64,000 bases of DNA from Agrocybe praecox (lineage: Eukaryota; Basidiomycota; Agaricomycetes; Agaricales; Agrocybaceae), in NCBI GenBank assembly GCA_964017145.1, contig OZ024844.1, positions 1,922,001 to 1,986,000 of the forward strand, read 5' to 3'. Both the position numbers and the translations under genes were made by a program. Of this stretch, positions 24,525-41,300 are shown piece after piece. How positions within the stretch are numbered: position 1 is the stretch's first letter; every line of letters begins with the position of its first letter. A model generated the notes under the pieces. That model saw only the letters and a program-made list of their open reading frames with translations. It was not told where the DNA came from and did not search any database.

Positions 24525-26079
24525 ATGGCTGGTAATGTCTCTCTTTTATTTTATTATTTATTCAACTGCTAACTCTCTCCTCAGCCATTTATGCAGTATA
24601 CACTTCTCCCTCCCACCCTCCAATTCCAAACCATCTCCCAACCCTCATCGTTACTCCCCATGGTCCGTACCGTTCTTTCTCCTCTTTGAATCCCTGCTCA
24701 TCTTTCTCTAGGCCAGCCATCCAATATCCTCTACTCGTATCTCCATACAAACTATGTCAGCCTCTCTTTTTCTCTATCCATACACTCACTCATTCCCTCA
24801 CAGAACGCAGAGAACTATCTTCTAACGCCCTCGCCTCAGGGAGATCTCTGCGTTGCCAAGTTATTCCCCCCTCGTCCACGCGAACCAGGCAAGGCTTCAG
24901 CTTCAGATCCAGGTCATGGCTCTTCTTCTGCTTCTCGCGTAGTTCGTTGTGAGGCCTCCCGCAATCTAAAGTGGTCTATCGCCAACACAGGTGTCATCTC
25001 TCCCATATACAAGCTTTCTCTCCCTTCTCCAGACTCTCCAGATCTTCCCCTCTTCCAAATATCAAAGCCAAATCCAAACGCCGCTTTCTGGAGCATGTTC
25101 TATTTCGCCTACGCAGGCCACAACATCCCTCCAAAGCGCATCGAGTTTGGCAAGATCCAAAAGAACCCTCCAGGTCCCAGCGGTGGCGGTACTCGCATCA
25201 GCATCACAGGTAAATCTCCAGAAGAAAAGGCTGTATGGCAGACTCTTGGAGAGGGTAACGAAGATTGCGTCGAGTGGGTCGTCCTATGTGCTGCTCTCAA
25301 TTTGCTCGAGTATGTCATATCAGTCCCATCTTTCTAGACCGGTATAATTAACCTTGTCTAGTGATGAAATCATGAAAGCTGCAGACAAGAACCCTCCCCC
25401 GGCCTCTACTCAGCCCCCTGCCGCAAATGGCCGTCCAGCGCCTGTTTCCCTTCGCGACCCTGGTCCTACAAGCGCTCCCAGGCCAGGCCCTCCACAGGGC
25501 CAGGGTCCAAACGCCGGCCCTCCTCCTCAGCAACAGCAGCAACGCCCTCCTCAGCAACAACAACCTCCCAACGGAGGTCCCATGCCGGGTAATCGTCCGC
25601 CTCCTCCAGGCGGCTTTGCTCCTCCGCCCAGAGGTTATCCACCAGGTCAAGGTCCGCCTCCACCCGGAGGATACGGCCCGCCACCTCCCGGTCCTCCAGG
25701 CGCTTATGGTCCCCCTGGCCAGGGTCCTCCTCCAGGCGGCTTCGGTCCTCCAGGTCAGGGTCCTCCTCCTCAAGGGGGCTTCGGTCCCCCAGGTCAAGGA
25801 CCTCCTCAAGGGGGTTTCGGTCCCCCAGGTCAGGGTCCTCCTCCTCCGGGCGGCTTTGGTCCTCCAGGCCAGGGTCCCCCTCCTCCTGGTGGCTATCGTC
25901 CTCCAGGCCCTGGACAAGGTCCCCCTCCTGCTGGATACGGCCCACCACCACCCGGTGGGTATCCTCCGCCTGGTCGACCTGGCCCTCCTGGAGGTGCTCC
26001 TCCGCCTCCTCAAGGTTATGCAGCCCGTCCACCTCCACCTCAGGGAGCACCACCTCAAGGCCAGATAAGAAGATTTTAA
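24525..26079 (+). CDS. conserved fungal protein with Pro/Gly/Gln-rich C-terminal repeats
   Basis: The first coding exon is only 7 bases (24525-24531, ATG GCT G). It is followed by IYAVYTSPSHPP, GQPSNILYSYLHTNY and NAENYLLTPSPQGDLCVAK across short introns. The folded part (WSMFYFAYAGHNIPPKRIEF, EEKAVWQTLGEGNEDCVEWV, LCAALNLLDDEI) looks conserved and globular, but I cannot name its domain. From about 25600 to 26050 the protein is a run of imperfect GPPGQGPPPPGGFG-type units, ending RRF. Such tracts are disordered and may bind SH3/WW domains or drive condensation. It is divergent from the B56 gene, with 110 bases between starts. Function unknown. Confidence 0.75.
25600..26050 (+). repeat. coding minisatellite, GPPGQGPPPPGGFG-like units
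   Basis: Imperfect tandem units of about 36-48 bases rich in CCTCC and GGTCAGGG, encoding about nine Gly/Pro/Gln repeats. Unit lengths are multiples of three, so copy-number change would keep frame. Confidence 0.85.
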
Positions 26080-26461
26080 ATCAAATCTGTCTTTTTTCTT
26101 TCCTCATGGTAAATCAGTATTAGCTTCATACCCAAATTTCACGAACCACGACTTTTATCTTTGCGTTCCCGAGTTCAATCAAGTCTGGATACTTACGTCT
26201 TTCTTTCTTTCCCCTCCGTCTTCCATCCATTACTACGGACATGTTTTATTCAACTTCCATATTGAGGTTTCCCTTATTCTTCTCTTTTCATCTTTCTCAC
26301 CTCGCTCAGGCATGGAAATATTTGAAGGGGGTTTATAAAAGAACAAATAAATTGTTGTAAAGATCGCATATGCATATTCACCTATATCTATTTACTGGAT
26401 ATAAATTCCGTTAAATTCTTTTGTACTTTTATTCCAAAAAATGTATTTTCGGTGAACCACT
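26080..26461. other. 382-base gap between convergent genes
   Basis: 3' regions of the proline-rich gene and the citrate synthase gene. T-rich and AT-rich; no gene or structured element recognised. Confidence 0.5.
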
Positions 26462-28736
26462 TCAGGCTTTCTTGACCAGGCTTTCGATCGCGTTCAGGGA
26501 TAGTGCTGCAGGTGAAAAATGAATAAGAACTGGCTCCCTTTCAAGGATTGAATCACGGCTTACATTTTGGTCGTTCAAGGGGCAGTCCAAGGGCTTGAGA
26601 GAAAGGATAAGTCGTGTTGTTTATTCGGATATCGTGACGACTGAAACTCACCGCGTGCCCACACCAGTTGGGTCAAAGCTCCCAAAGCTGTAGTCGTGAT
26701 GAGTAGTGGTTCTTTCGACACTGGAATGGGATTCACCTCTCGAAACGCCGAAAATGACGGTATAGTACTGTTTTTCCACGAGTCAGTGGGTGTTGTAAAC
26801 GGAAGCCTCGAGGTAATTTACTCACTTTGAACTCGGTCAATCCGTAGTGATACAGAACGCATCCTAAAGGATGTTGAATGAGCTCAAAGATACAGACAAA
26901 TACCGAAAGCAACTAACCTGACGTGGCGTCAACGTTAGGATATGGATTCTTGGTCTGTTTTACGACATATTAGTTCAGAGTAGGTGCCATGATGAGAACA
27001 TGTTCACCTTTCCGTGTTCTTTCAGGACATCTGGCGCTACTTGGAAAGTCTGCTGGAGGTTGAGAATGTCATACATCTATCGCGTAAGAAGTCAACGCAC
27101 CTTGTTAACAAGCTCAATGATAGGGCTGTTCTTCAGCTCTGGACGACTGTCACAAAATTGCTGTAAAGCAATGAATCGAGGATCGGGATTACGGAGGACA
27201 CCATGTCCATATCTAGGTTTGATATTGTTGAGATTCACATGGACCTGGAAACATCATGCACACATCAACTGACCCAGGGACGACCTGGCCACTTTTTAGA
27301 GTCTTCCAGAGGTAGTCTTTGATCTGCTCGTGTGTCACATTATCCCCGAGTTCTTTCTGCATAGCGAGTTGCCATCTCAGAACCTCTTGGTTAGCGAGTC
27401 TGTATGATACACAGTTATGCATTGTTTCAACTCTGGGAATTGTTAGAGCATACCCATGCAGAGGACCAGCGAGCGCGAAAAGAGCAGCAGAATACGACAA
27501 ATAAGGGTCCGATAGAGTTGAACCAACCAAGTCTAGAGCGATCAGATCAGGGACAGTTGCACTAAAAATAGAAGCGGTAGAAATATAGCGTACGAGCAGT
27601 ATGGGCGGAAGCGTTTCCTCCTTCGTGATCTCCATGTAACGCGATGTAGAGTCGTAGGTACTCGGTCAAGCTTTGGTTATCACCATAGCCCAGAAGGTTA
27701 GAATAGTTTCCTTACAACGGGGAACATCGTTAGCATTGAGTATAGTTATACGAGCGATAATGGACCTACCGACAAGGTCGAGGTTCTTGTCGATGGCAGC
27801 GAGAGGGCTACCTGGCTTATATACATTGCGGTAGATGCGAGCGGCCAAAGTAGGAAGACGGGCAAGTAGATTGATACTATCCTCGAGAGTGTGAGTCCAG
27901 TACTCGGATTTCTTCATTCCCTTTTCGTATGCAGCCTGGAACGAGCTATCGTGGTTCAAAGCGGCGACGGCCATTCCTAACTGTGTCATGGGATGAAGGG
28001 TTCTCGGAAATCTAGTGAGAGTAATAAGAATCATAATGCTCAATAGCCATAAACGACCAACTCACGAGTCGACGAGTTCTTCAATGAACTTTGGTAGTTC
28101 TCCTTTTTCGGCAAACTCTCGCGACAATTCTCTCGTCTGCTCAACGGTAGGGACTTGGCCTGTCAACAACAGCCAGAGCATACTCTCTGGAATGATTTCT
28201 TTGCCTCCAGGTGCCGCAGGAAGCGCTTTCTGACAATCAGGAATAGATAATCCATGGAACCTGATGCCCTGATGGCGCGTCAGTCATAAGTTGCATGGAG
28301 GGGTAAGTTCAACTGACTTCAAGAGGGTCCAACACGGATGCGTCCCAAAGCATTGCCTTTAAGCCTCTCATACCACCGATGATGTTCTCAACCTTGAACA
28401 TACATTAAGCCTGTATACCGACAATAACCGATTATAATGCTCTACCTTGACTTCACCGACGACAGTTTGCGCATGTTCGGTTTTCTAAAAGAGGAGTATG
28501 ATTGATACTCTGTGGGACTCGTAATATTGACGTTCGTACCAGTTTCTTGAGTTGTTCTTGCTTCTCTGGAATAATCTCCTGCAACGTCTCCCGCAACGAC
28601 TACAGGAGGCTGTTAACGATGGCCATCAAGCTCAGGAAGAAGAAATACTCACTTTGGTAGACGCGAAGCGCTGGGTGAAAAGAGAAGATCTGCGCAGAGC
28701 AGACTGACGCGACACAAAAGCAGATCTGGAGAGCAT
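26462..28736 (-). CDS. CIT1: mitochondrial citrate synthase
   Basis: Minus-strand gene with about a dozen short introns. Start at 28736 ([17 protein letters not shown]), an Arg/Ser-rich presequence of the mitochondrial type; stop TGA at 26462-26464. Diagnostic segments include [54 protein letters not shown] and VVPGYGHGVLR (the two catalytic histidines). The aspartate region [10 protein letters not shown] follows. It condenses oxaloacetate and acetyl-CoA to start the citric acid cycle in the matrix. The C-terminus (SLVKKA) is not a peroxisomal SKL-type signal. Length is near the usual 460-470 residues. Confidence 0.95.
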
Positions 28737-29052
28737 GATTGAGCTTTGAGGTGGAAGGAAATAACCGGGATATATAGAGAATGTCACTATTTACTATTTA
28801 TTATATCCCACCCATCCCCCTGATTCTACAGAATAAGGTCCGGTTACCCGACGAGCGGGGGGCCATTTCCCCAAAGCGGGGTAACGCAGACCCGAAACCA
28901 CTGGTCGTATCATGTGATCACTATTGATGGGCCACGTCTGTGACCGTGTTAGGTAATCGTTGCCTTCCAAGGCAAGCATCAGCACACACATTACACTTTC
29001 CCAATTTCGCCAGCACATCTCGGAGAACACGTCAACCTTATTCCTCCTTACA
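28737..29052. promoter_or_regulatory. divergent promoter region, citrate synthase and SEC66
   Basis: 316 bases between two divergent starts. A GC-rich patch (ACGAGCGGGGGGCCATTTCC) lies about 120-140 bases upstream of the citrate synthase ATG. No clear TATA box was identified for either gene. Confidence 0.4.
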
Positions 29053-29864
29053 ATGACCTCTGTGTTGGTCCCTGTCGCCTATGTTATAATCATCTTTGGG
29101 GGTCTTTTTGTCTTCAGTTATTTCTATCGTAAACACACGGCCAGTACGTTCTCTGGGTATCATCTTATATTTTACTATATTTTTAATCAGAAATCAATGA
29201 ATAGCCAAGTCCTTTGAACCTTACTTTCCTACCCATGCTGAGCGCAATGCATACGTAACACTCCTTCAAAAAACCGACCCACCAGCCAACGATGCCCTGT
29301 TGAAATCAGCCCTTGTACGGCGCGCCATGGCGGATGTCCAACGTGTTCTGCGAATTCGAGAAGACAAGCCAGCTATGCAGAATCTCCTTCAGAAAGGCTC
29401 AATAGGCGACGATCTATGGAACAGTCTTCTTGCTGCTGAGAAGGAATTGGAAGGAGAAATTATGGAAGTGGTTGCGGAAGCAAATACGTTTGTGGAAGGG
29501 TGGGGTCAAGTCATCTTTCCCACTGCTAATGAGATGCTGGCCAACGAGAAAATGCGTGCCGCTTTTGAAAGGTCGAACGAATTGAAACATGAACTTGGTA
29601 TGTTCTCCTGCTTTTTTCAAGGGCTGCAGATAACTGATTCAAAGATGTAGAGGCTAGGTACGAGCAAAGCGCGAAATACGAAATAACCTCAAAGCCTACT
29701 ATCGAATCATCCACTCTGTCCAAACCTACAAACGGATTGCTATCACCTGACAACGCATCCAGCGACAACGAAGGTTCCGTCACTTCAAAATCTGTAAGCC
29801 AATTATGTTGTGGAAGATCAGCTATTCTGACCATCTATAGGGCAAGACCAAGAAGCGAAAGTGA
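29053..29864 (+). CDS. SEC66: Sec66/Sec71, subunit of the Sec62/63 translocation complex
   Basis: ATG at 29053 and TGA at 29862-29864, with at least three introns. It starts with one membrane helix (VAYVIIIFGGLFVFSYFY) followed by a basic stop-transfer RKH. The cytosolic part reads EPYFPTHAERNAYVTLLQ, ALVRRAMADVQRVLRIRED, MQNLLQKGSIGDDLW and EGWGQVIFPTANEM, which match the Sec66 family closely. The tail is Ser-rich and ends in KTKKRK, a basic patch. Sec66 works with Sec62, Sec63 and Sec72 in post-translational import into the ER. Confidence 0.92.
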
Positions 29865-30059
29865 ATATTTACTAAGTACTCGATGTATACCACCTCGTTA
29901 CCTATTAATGCGCCACACTTTATTTTAATTGGATTAAATTCTCATGGGAATTCATTGAAGGGCCGGTAAAAAAGTGTATTGAAGTACAATGATGACGAAA
30001 GTTGAATATAGTAATGAGATGAACCAATGAGTACCTAAAGTAAGTTAACATCCTGCAGA

Positions 30060-34340
<4,281 letters not shown>

Positions 34341-34407
34341 CGAGTCGTTCTGCAGAAGAGATCGTAATGAAGTTTAGTGATAAAATGAACAAAAAGACAC
34401 GAACCAT

Positions 34408-34809
34408 TTCACTGCCTCAACGACAGGATTATTGGTGAATGCAATCAAGCGGGTGTGAGGCGAATTGAGATTGTGGACTGGACTGGAAGTGGAATAGGTA
34501 GACTTGGATATATGTTCTGCGAAGATACCGAGTGTTGACCGAAGTGCCTTACCAAGGTCAGTGGACGAATTCTCAACGTCGATAGGGCACGGTCATTGCC
34601 GCCTGCTGAGTCATTTATCACGTTTATGTTCCCACGCTCTGGAGCCCCACGATAAAAACGAGGCCACTGCAATCAGTCTTTTGTTTTTTCCCTCAAAATT
34701 CGAATCGCACCGATTTATCTTCCGTGTCCTGTGTTTTTTTTTGAGTGTTTCCTTTCATTTCTTATGTGTGACTAATACACGATCCTTAAATTGTCTCGGC
34801 AGGGAAACT
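34408..34809. other. 402-base gap
   Basis: Promoter region of the USP7-like gene on its left, and 3' region of the small gene at 34810-35273 on its right; both genes are on the minus strand. T-rich toward the right. Nothing else supported. Confidence 0.4.
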
Positions 34810-35273
34810 TTATGTCTCCATCAGCCTTTCAGCTGTTCTACTGTCGTGGAATGAGTCAAAATCGTGTAATATCGATTCAAGGAGGGCAGTGCGTCGTTCT
34901 ATCTTCGTTTTGAGGGTAGTTTGTCCGAGGTTTACCTCTCTGCTATCTCCTTGGATTACGCCCTTTGCAAGCTGTGTGCGGTTGTGTGCTTTCAGCACCG
35001 CAGTCATCGCATGCTTTGCATTTCGGCATACATCCTTTTCCCTGTACCATCGTACTTGTTTTAGTATACACAATATTATAACATGTTTCAAGAACTTGAA
35101 AAAAAAAAACCATATCGTGCTCACACCGTGTCCGAAATGATTACATCAGGTCCGTAAATGGCAGGGGTGTGGCATACAGGTGTCCTTCCTTCTGCCTCAT
35201 GTCGATAGAAAGCCTTTATAGGTCTCGCTGCGTGGTTATTTCTTTTCTTGTTTTTCTTTGCAGTTGGGGACAT
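34810..35273 (-). CDS. small spliced gene, unrecognised product of about 125 residues
   Basis: Exon 1 starts at 35273 (MSPTAKKNKKRNNHAARPIK) and reads AFYRHEAEGRTP and YGPDVIISDT to a GTGAGC donor. If the acceptor is the AG of GGTACAG, the frame continues as VEKDVCRNAKHAM and runs through LGQTTLKTKIERRTALLES to the stop at 34810. That join gives one continuous, protein-like sequence; an earlier AG (AAAACAAG) gives a stop soon after. The product is basic at the N-terminus, helical later, with no membrane helix. No family recognised. Its start lies only 37 bases from the start of the divergent giant gene. Confidence 0.55.
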
Positions 35274-35310
35274 TTAGAATCCATAAGAATACCCATTTCA
35301 CGACATCTGC

Positions 35311-38300
35311 ATGAAAAGTTTCTTCTCACGTCGACACGATACTCAGGCCGCCCAGTCTAAACCTACTTCACGAGAATCATACAAATTCTGGATCCCGACT
35401 CCTGGCCCTGATCCTGAACGAGATCCTGTTAAGTCCAAGTCCAATAATGATCCCATTCATGACAATGTCACCAAGGTTCCACCATCACGTCCGCATGGTG
35501 AAAAGCGAAGTTCTAGTCGTGCCCCGAAACCATCATATACCGTCCCCATACCCACCCGCGACAAACCACAAATCCCAACTTATACCACCGCGACATTCTC
35601 TGGTCAGGACAATGTAGGATATTCAACGACACAACCAAATCCAGGTATTTCTTCGACCCATTATCCCCAGAATTATCCCGGGCCTTCATCCTCTTCAAAA
35701 AATCGCGATTATTATGATGTTCAGCCCCAGCCACCACCGCGTACATCCTCTCGTCCTACTTACTCTACGCGAACATGGAATCCAATGGAAAAATCTACCA
35801 AAAATGTAGTACCTATCAAATCCGCTGGCGAAGCCTCTTCGGCCGTCAAGCACGAGTTATGGGTTCCGACGACCGCTCCTTCTACTTCAAGGCAAAATGA
35901 AGAACGGAGGAGGCATAACACCTCTCAAATGGAGGAGACCCCAGATCGGTATCGTTCTCGAGCTGGCAACGAAGAAGGACCTCCGGACAGTGGGAAAGAC
36001 AGGGGTAGAACACGGGACACGGAACCTGCAAGATACCCTGGCAGAGATCGGGACAGAGACAGGGTACAAGAAGTGGAACGGGAGAAAGATCGTCACAGAA
36101 CTCGCGACCGCGACGGCGAACGCGTGAGGGAACGAGAGCGGGAGAGAGAGAAAGAGCGGGAGAGAGAGAAAGAGCGGGAGAGAGAGAGAAAGCGAGAAGG
36201 AGAAAGAGAACGAGAACGAGAGAAGGAGAAGGAACGTGAACGTGAAAGAGAGAAGGAGAAGGAACTTGAACGTGAAAGAGAGAAAGAGAAGGAACTTGAA
36301 CGTGAAAGAGAGAGGGAGAAGGAACGCGAAAGAGATAGGGAGAAGGAACGTGAAAGAGAGAAGGAGAAGGAACGCGAAAGAGAGAAAGAGAAGGAACGCG
36401 AAAGAGAGAAGGAAAAGGAGCGGGCAAGGGAAAGAGAGCAAGAAAGGGTGAGGGAACGAGAAAGAGAAAGAGAGAGGGAAAAGGAGAGGGAAAAAGAACG
36501 AGAAAGAGAAAAAGAAAGAGAGAGGGAGAAAGAACGAGAAAAGGAACGAGAAAGAGAAAGGGAAAGGGAGAGGGAGAAGGAACGAGAACGAGAACGGGAG
36601 AGAGATCTTGCTATGGAGGCAAGCAGGGAGCGAGAACGGTGGAGATTGTTACAGAAGGAAAAGGATCGAGAAAGAGAGCTCGAGAAAGAGAAGGAAAGGG
36701 AGCGAGAAATGCGGGAGCAGGAGCAAGAGTTGGAACGGGAGAAGGAAAAGGAGCGCGAGCGCGAACGATATCGGGAACGCGAAAAAGAAAAAGAGCGTCA
36801 AAGGTATATTGACAGAGATCGCCGGGAACGCGAGAGAGAACGGAATGGCTATTCGAGAGGAATTGATCGTCCCCGAGAATCCACAGATGTTCACCTGGAT
36901 CAGAGGGAAAGAGGCGCCCAAAGGGACCCTTACCGGCAAAGAGACAGGGAAAGAGACCAGAAATACCGAGCAGAAGTCACAGACGGAGAGCAAGATTCTA
37001 GGCGACATCAATCAAGACCCACGGACGCAGAGAGACGTAAAGATCTGGAAAATCAGGGCTGGGTTTCGGATAACTACATTGGCCATGAGCGTAAACTCTC
37101 TCGACAACCACAAATCCTCGAGCCAGTTGTGGTTGAAGATGGAAAGGTCCGCTGCCTTCATTCAGTGTATATCATTCTGTTCTAATAATTTACTCCCAGG
37201 GTTCTCGCCCATCTCAAGAACACTTGCCAGAGCAACGTCCTACGAGAACAAAGCCTCAGTCAAGAAATGTCGACGGACAATACGTGGTTTCTGCAACCCC
37301 TCTCCAGATGTCGGTAAACCTACCTCCGAAGGACTTGAGGGCAGCATCGGATAAGCCAGTTCAACAGTCGGGGGCCTCTTCGATTCCGCCTAACGACGTA
37401 GAAATTCCAGTTCGACGAGAAATAGTAAGCCGCAACCTACCTTGGATGCAAAGAAAGGAGATTGACTCTTAACCCATTATAGAATCGGCTGAAACTTGGA
37501 GTTCGTGTGGACGAACCCGTACAGTCTCCTCGAGTCGTCCCAAAACCAATGGAGGTTAGCTTCTGCTCATTTGATTGAAGTAGACTTTAATTATCCTAAC
37601 GCTGACTGTTTCATCCTTCGTCCTTACAGCGTCGACCGCCCTCGCGTTCCTCAGCCGCTACACCTGCAGCTTCGCAAGCCACACCACAGCTCAATCATTT
37701 TCAAAGCGCGCGGAACAACTTAAACTTCAATGAAACGGTTGGTTATTTGACTTGAATCGAAAGTGTTTTATATCTCACCACTTGGTCACATTGTGCAGAA
37801 ACCTGTGCCATCTGGATCCATCCAGGTTTCTCAGTCGATCGATAAATTGCAAGAAGGTTCTACAGATGATGCTCAACCCAAGATGCGCTCGGAATGGCGC
37901 AAAGAACAGCAGCAACTTCCAGTAATTCTTGAACGCCCGATAATAGCTCAGCCAAATACGAGGGCCGAAGAAATTTTGGCACAATCAATGGCGCAAAATA
38001 TGTCTGAAATCCACGTACTACCATCAAGCTCAAAACACTCGCAGACAATACCTTCCGTCAATTTTGCTCCTCAAGTTGCTGTATCCTCCACCCCGCACAT
38101 CGGTGAACTTCAGGCTCTACGTCCAGGTGGCGTTGGTAGGGTAGACTCAGATACTACCGACCGGAAACCAAAACCAGGAGACCGCACGCTACTTCAGCAA
38201 AAAGAGGATGTTCAGCAAAAAATTGGCCAGGTCATCGAAGCCACTCCTTTGCAACCTGCGATTCCCCAATCATATCCAAATATTCCATCTGAAATCACTT

Positions 38301-41300
38301 CTGCAACGTCCAAAAAACATGAATCATCTATGCCTATTTACTATAGTCACAGTAATGGTCATGAGTTGCCAACAATAGCAGAGATGGTAGGAAGAAGGCC
38401 AGACGTATGTTATAATCAGCCATTTTGTGTCAGAATACAAATTAAATTTCTCATAGTCAAGGCAACAATTTGTGGTGTCAGCAAGTGAGCCTCAGCATGA
38501 AATGCAGGCAGTAGCTGTAGAAACTTCGCGCAATGGTAGTGCAGTTAATATGCTGCATTCGTCAACTCCCGCCCAGTTTAACAATCCCTCTCGTCCAGCT
38601 CATGCCGAACACATGCAACGCTTGCCATCCGCCTTCGCGCACCAAGAAGCCGTTAAGGAGCAGGTCTACGAACTTCCAATAGCTCCTAAACCGAATCCAG
38701 ACCCTCCAGACCCGAGGGATATACGATCACTCTATCCTGCTACTAACACCCTCAAAGGTTCCCCAGTTCTTAGGAAACCGTCTGACTCGCCCTATGCATC
38801 GCAAAATAACTTGAATCCAACCCATTCAGTGTCTACTACGGCGCCTATTTTAGCGCAGCCTTCCGTTGCACATCCGTCGCTTCATATAGCACCTCCAGCC
38901 ATAGATACTCTATCGCGAATACCGGATCCACCTATTCGTCCACCTACTGCAACAGGCTTCGGAAAATATCCTAGCAATCCTTCTTCCCGAGATATTCCTA
39001 ATAGTAGCCAGGTCAGGGAAACTCGAAACAGCATGACTGTCCCGTTGACAAATCAGACGTCTATCGGTGGCTCATTCAACCGTTTGAATTTGGAAAAGGA
39101 CAACACTCCAGGCATCATAGATCGTCAACGAAGTGGGGCCGTTTCTCAAAACACGGGTGCTTCGAAAGGTAACGGGCCTTCAGCCGAAACACTTCAGCCG
39201 ATAGCAAAAGCGATCTCTGTTCCTCGTGTTATTCCCTCACCGAAAACCATCGAACACGTAATCCCGGACCAACATTTGCCGAGTCATCCTATGGGTCGCA
39301 TACCATCTGTGTCAGCGGAAAATGGTCAATATGTGACGAATTCGGTGTTGAACAGTCGCCCGCAGAACCCTGTCGCTAGAAGTACGTCCAACAACGTCCT
39401 TCAACCAGGACCAGAGACAATACCATTACCCCCGAGGCAAGATATACCTTCAACGCCTATTTTTGTAGCTCCGCCGTTGGCTAGCCATTCAAACACCCCA
39501 CAGGCTGTCGAGTTTAAATTGCGAACCGATTCTATGGAAGATAGCGTACGACGTCCTAAGGACACGGCAGCAAAGCAACACGACGTGATTGTTGACGCTT
39601 CCAGAAACGTATCTTTCACTGGAATGCCCGCTAAGCCGACCGATCTAAGCAGTGGTAATCTCATTCCGAAAAGTGGAACGGATATTCCAGATCTATCACC
39701 TCGAAATCACACTATTCAAGCGACTTCTCGTCCTCCTGGTGATATAAACTTGGTCAATTCGCGTCTTCGTGCCGAACACATTCCCTCGGAAAATGGCGAA
39801 AAACTCTCGTTACCGCCACTAAGTCCATACGACACAAGTAAGATAGGTTTTACTTCCTCACGGACAACAGAGAGCAGGCTGAAACCTGTTGAAGCATCTT
39901 ACCATCAGGCGCCTTCTGTTTCTCATCGTCTAAACGACAATGTGCAAGTAAAAGAGGAAGAGAATGTCAATACCACACGAGCATATACGAGCAATATGAA
40001 AAATGTTAACGTGCCTGCTCCGAAACTCCAATATGACCGGCCCCGCTTTGAAACATCGATTGACATTGACACACCCTCTCTAGGCTTTCTCACCACCGGG
40101 TTTGCTTCGACTTTGAATCCTAAAATCGAAGAACGACTGCCTGTTCCAAAGACTGTCTCTTTTTCTCGGGAATACAGTGTAGAAAAAACTAACTCGGCAG
40201 CAGCCAACGTCGTTACACAGGACGCCACTCGACTCGACACTATAGGAACAAATTCATCAGGTCAGGATGAGCTGGAACGAGTTCATAAGGACGAGAAGGG
40301 GTACCCTCTCAGGACACCTGTGAACCTGATAAATACAATTCTAACGGAAGTGGACACCACGCGACCTCTTTCACCGTCTTCTACTTTACATTATAAAATA
40401 ACGCATCCTCTTCTAGCGGAGATATTGTCATCACCACCACCTGCGAAAAGGTCTCACGATCTTCGCAATGAGGGTGCCAGGACAGGACAGGTTGAAATTG
40501 TGGGTGCCCCCTCTAGCACCAACACTATTTCAGTATTTCCTGGCCTACGTGACGATAAACGACCTGAAATGCCACAGTCTTCACCATCACAGATACATGC
40601 GTCCAGTTCAAATGCACAGTCGAACGAGTATCATATAAGGCAATCGCGATCGAAGCCCGACTCTTCGTCACAAGAGACCAAGACTGTTCCTTTGCCAGAA
40701 TCTAGGAAACCAACGGTCTACGTTTCTGAGAATTATGAGCGAGGTACACCTAATCTTTCGTCTGCATCCACTGCTTTACAGAATATGAATCCGACCGTCC
40801 CAGCACGTCCATCTGAAAAAGGAGCAACCTTTAGCAGCGTCCAGGGTGTGTCTTCCTTTCAAAACCAGTCGCTTCATTCCACACGTACTCTCAGTCATCT
40901 TGCTTCCATGGATCAAAGGAAAGCGACCCCCAAGATCGTAGAGAACCAAATTCTACCTTCGGAACCAGCGATTACGCCCGTGCAAAACCACGGCTCTCTC
41001 GACGTTAACAGAATGGATGTATCTCAACCAAGTAGAATGGACAAGTCGTTTCCGCTACGGGAGGATGCGACACCTCCTTGGCAAGCCTCTCATGTTGAAC
41101 AGACACCAATTCTTTCCGCGGAGAAAAATATGAAGTATACGACCAGAGGCACCATTCCAGAAACAGAGCCGCGAAATTACTCTCAAAACTTGCCACATCC
41201 GTTGGGCGATACCAAAAGTATGTCTCGTGGTAATATGACAGAGACAGCCACTCTGACAAATTCTATTTTTTGGGGGCGATCTTCAGTTGTCCAACAGCAG

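Noticed and set aside
25348..26053. Long minus-strand open frames (195 and 236 codons) opposite the proline-rich gene
   Set aside because: They are reverse readings of the Gly/Pro repeats and give Arg/Trp- and Glu-rich low complexity; the plus-strand frame continues a conserved domain.
35882..36441. Minus-strand frames rich in Phe, Leu, Ser and Pro opposite the Arg/Glu tract
   Set aside because: They are reverse complements of the purine-rich repeat and carry no independent signal.
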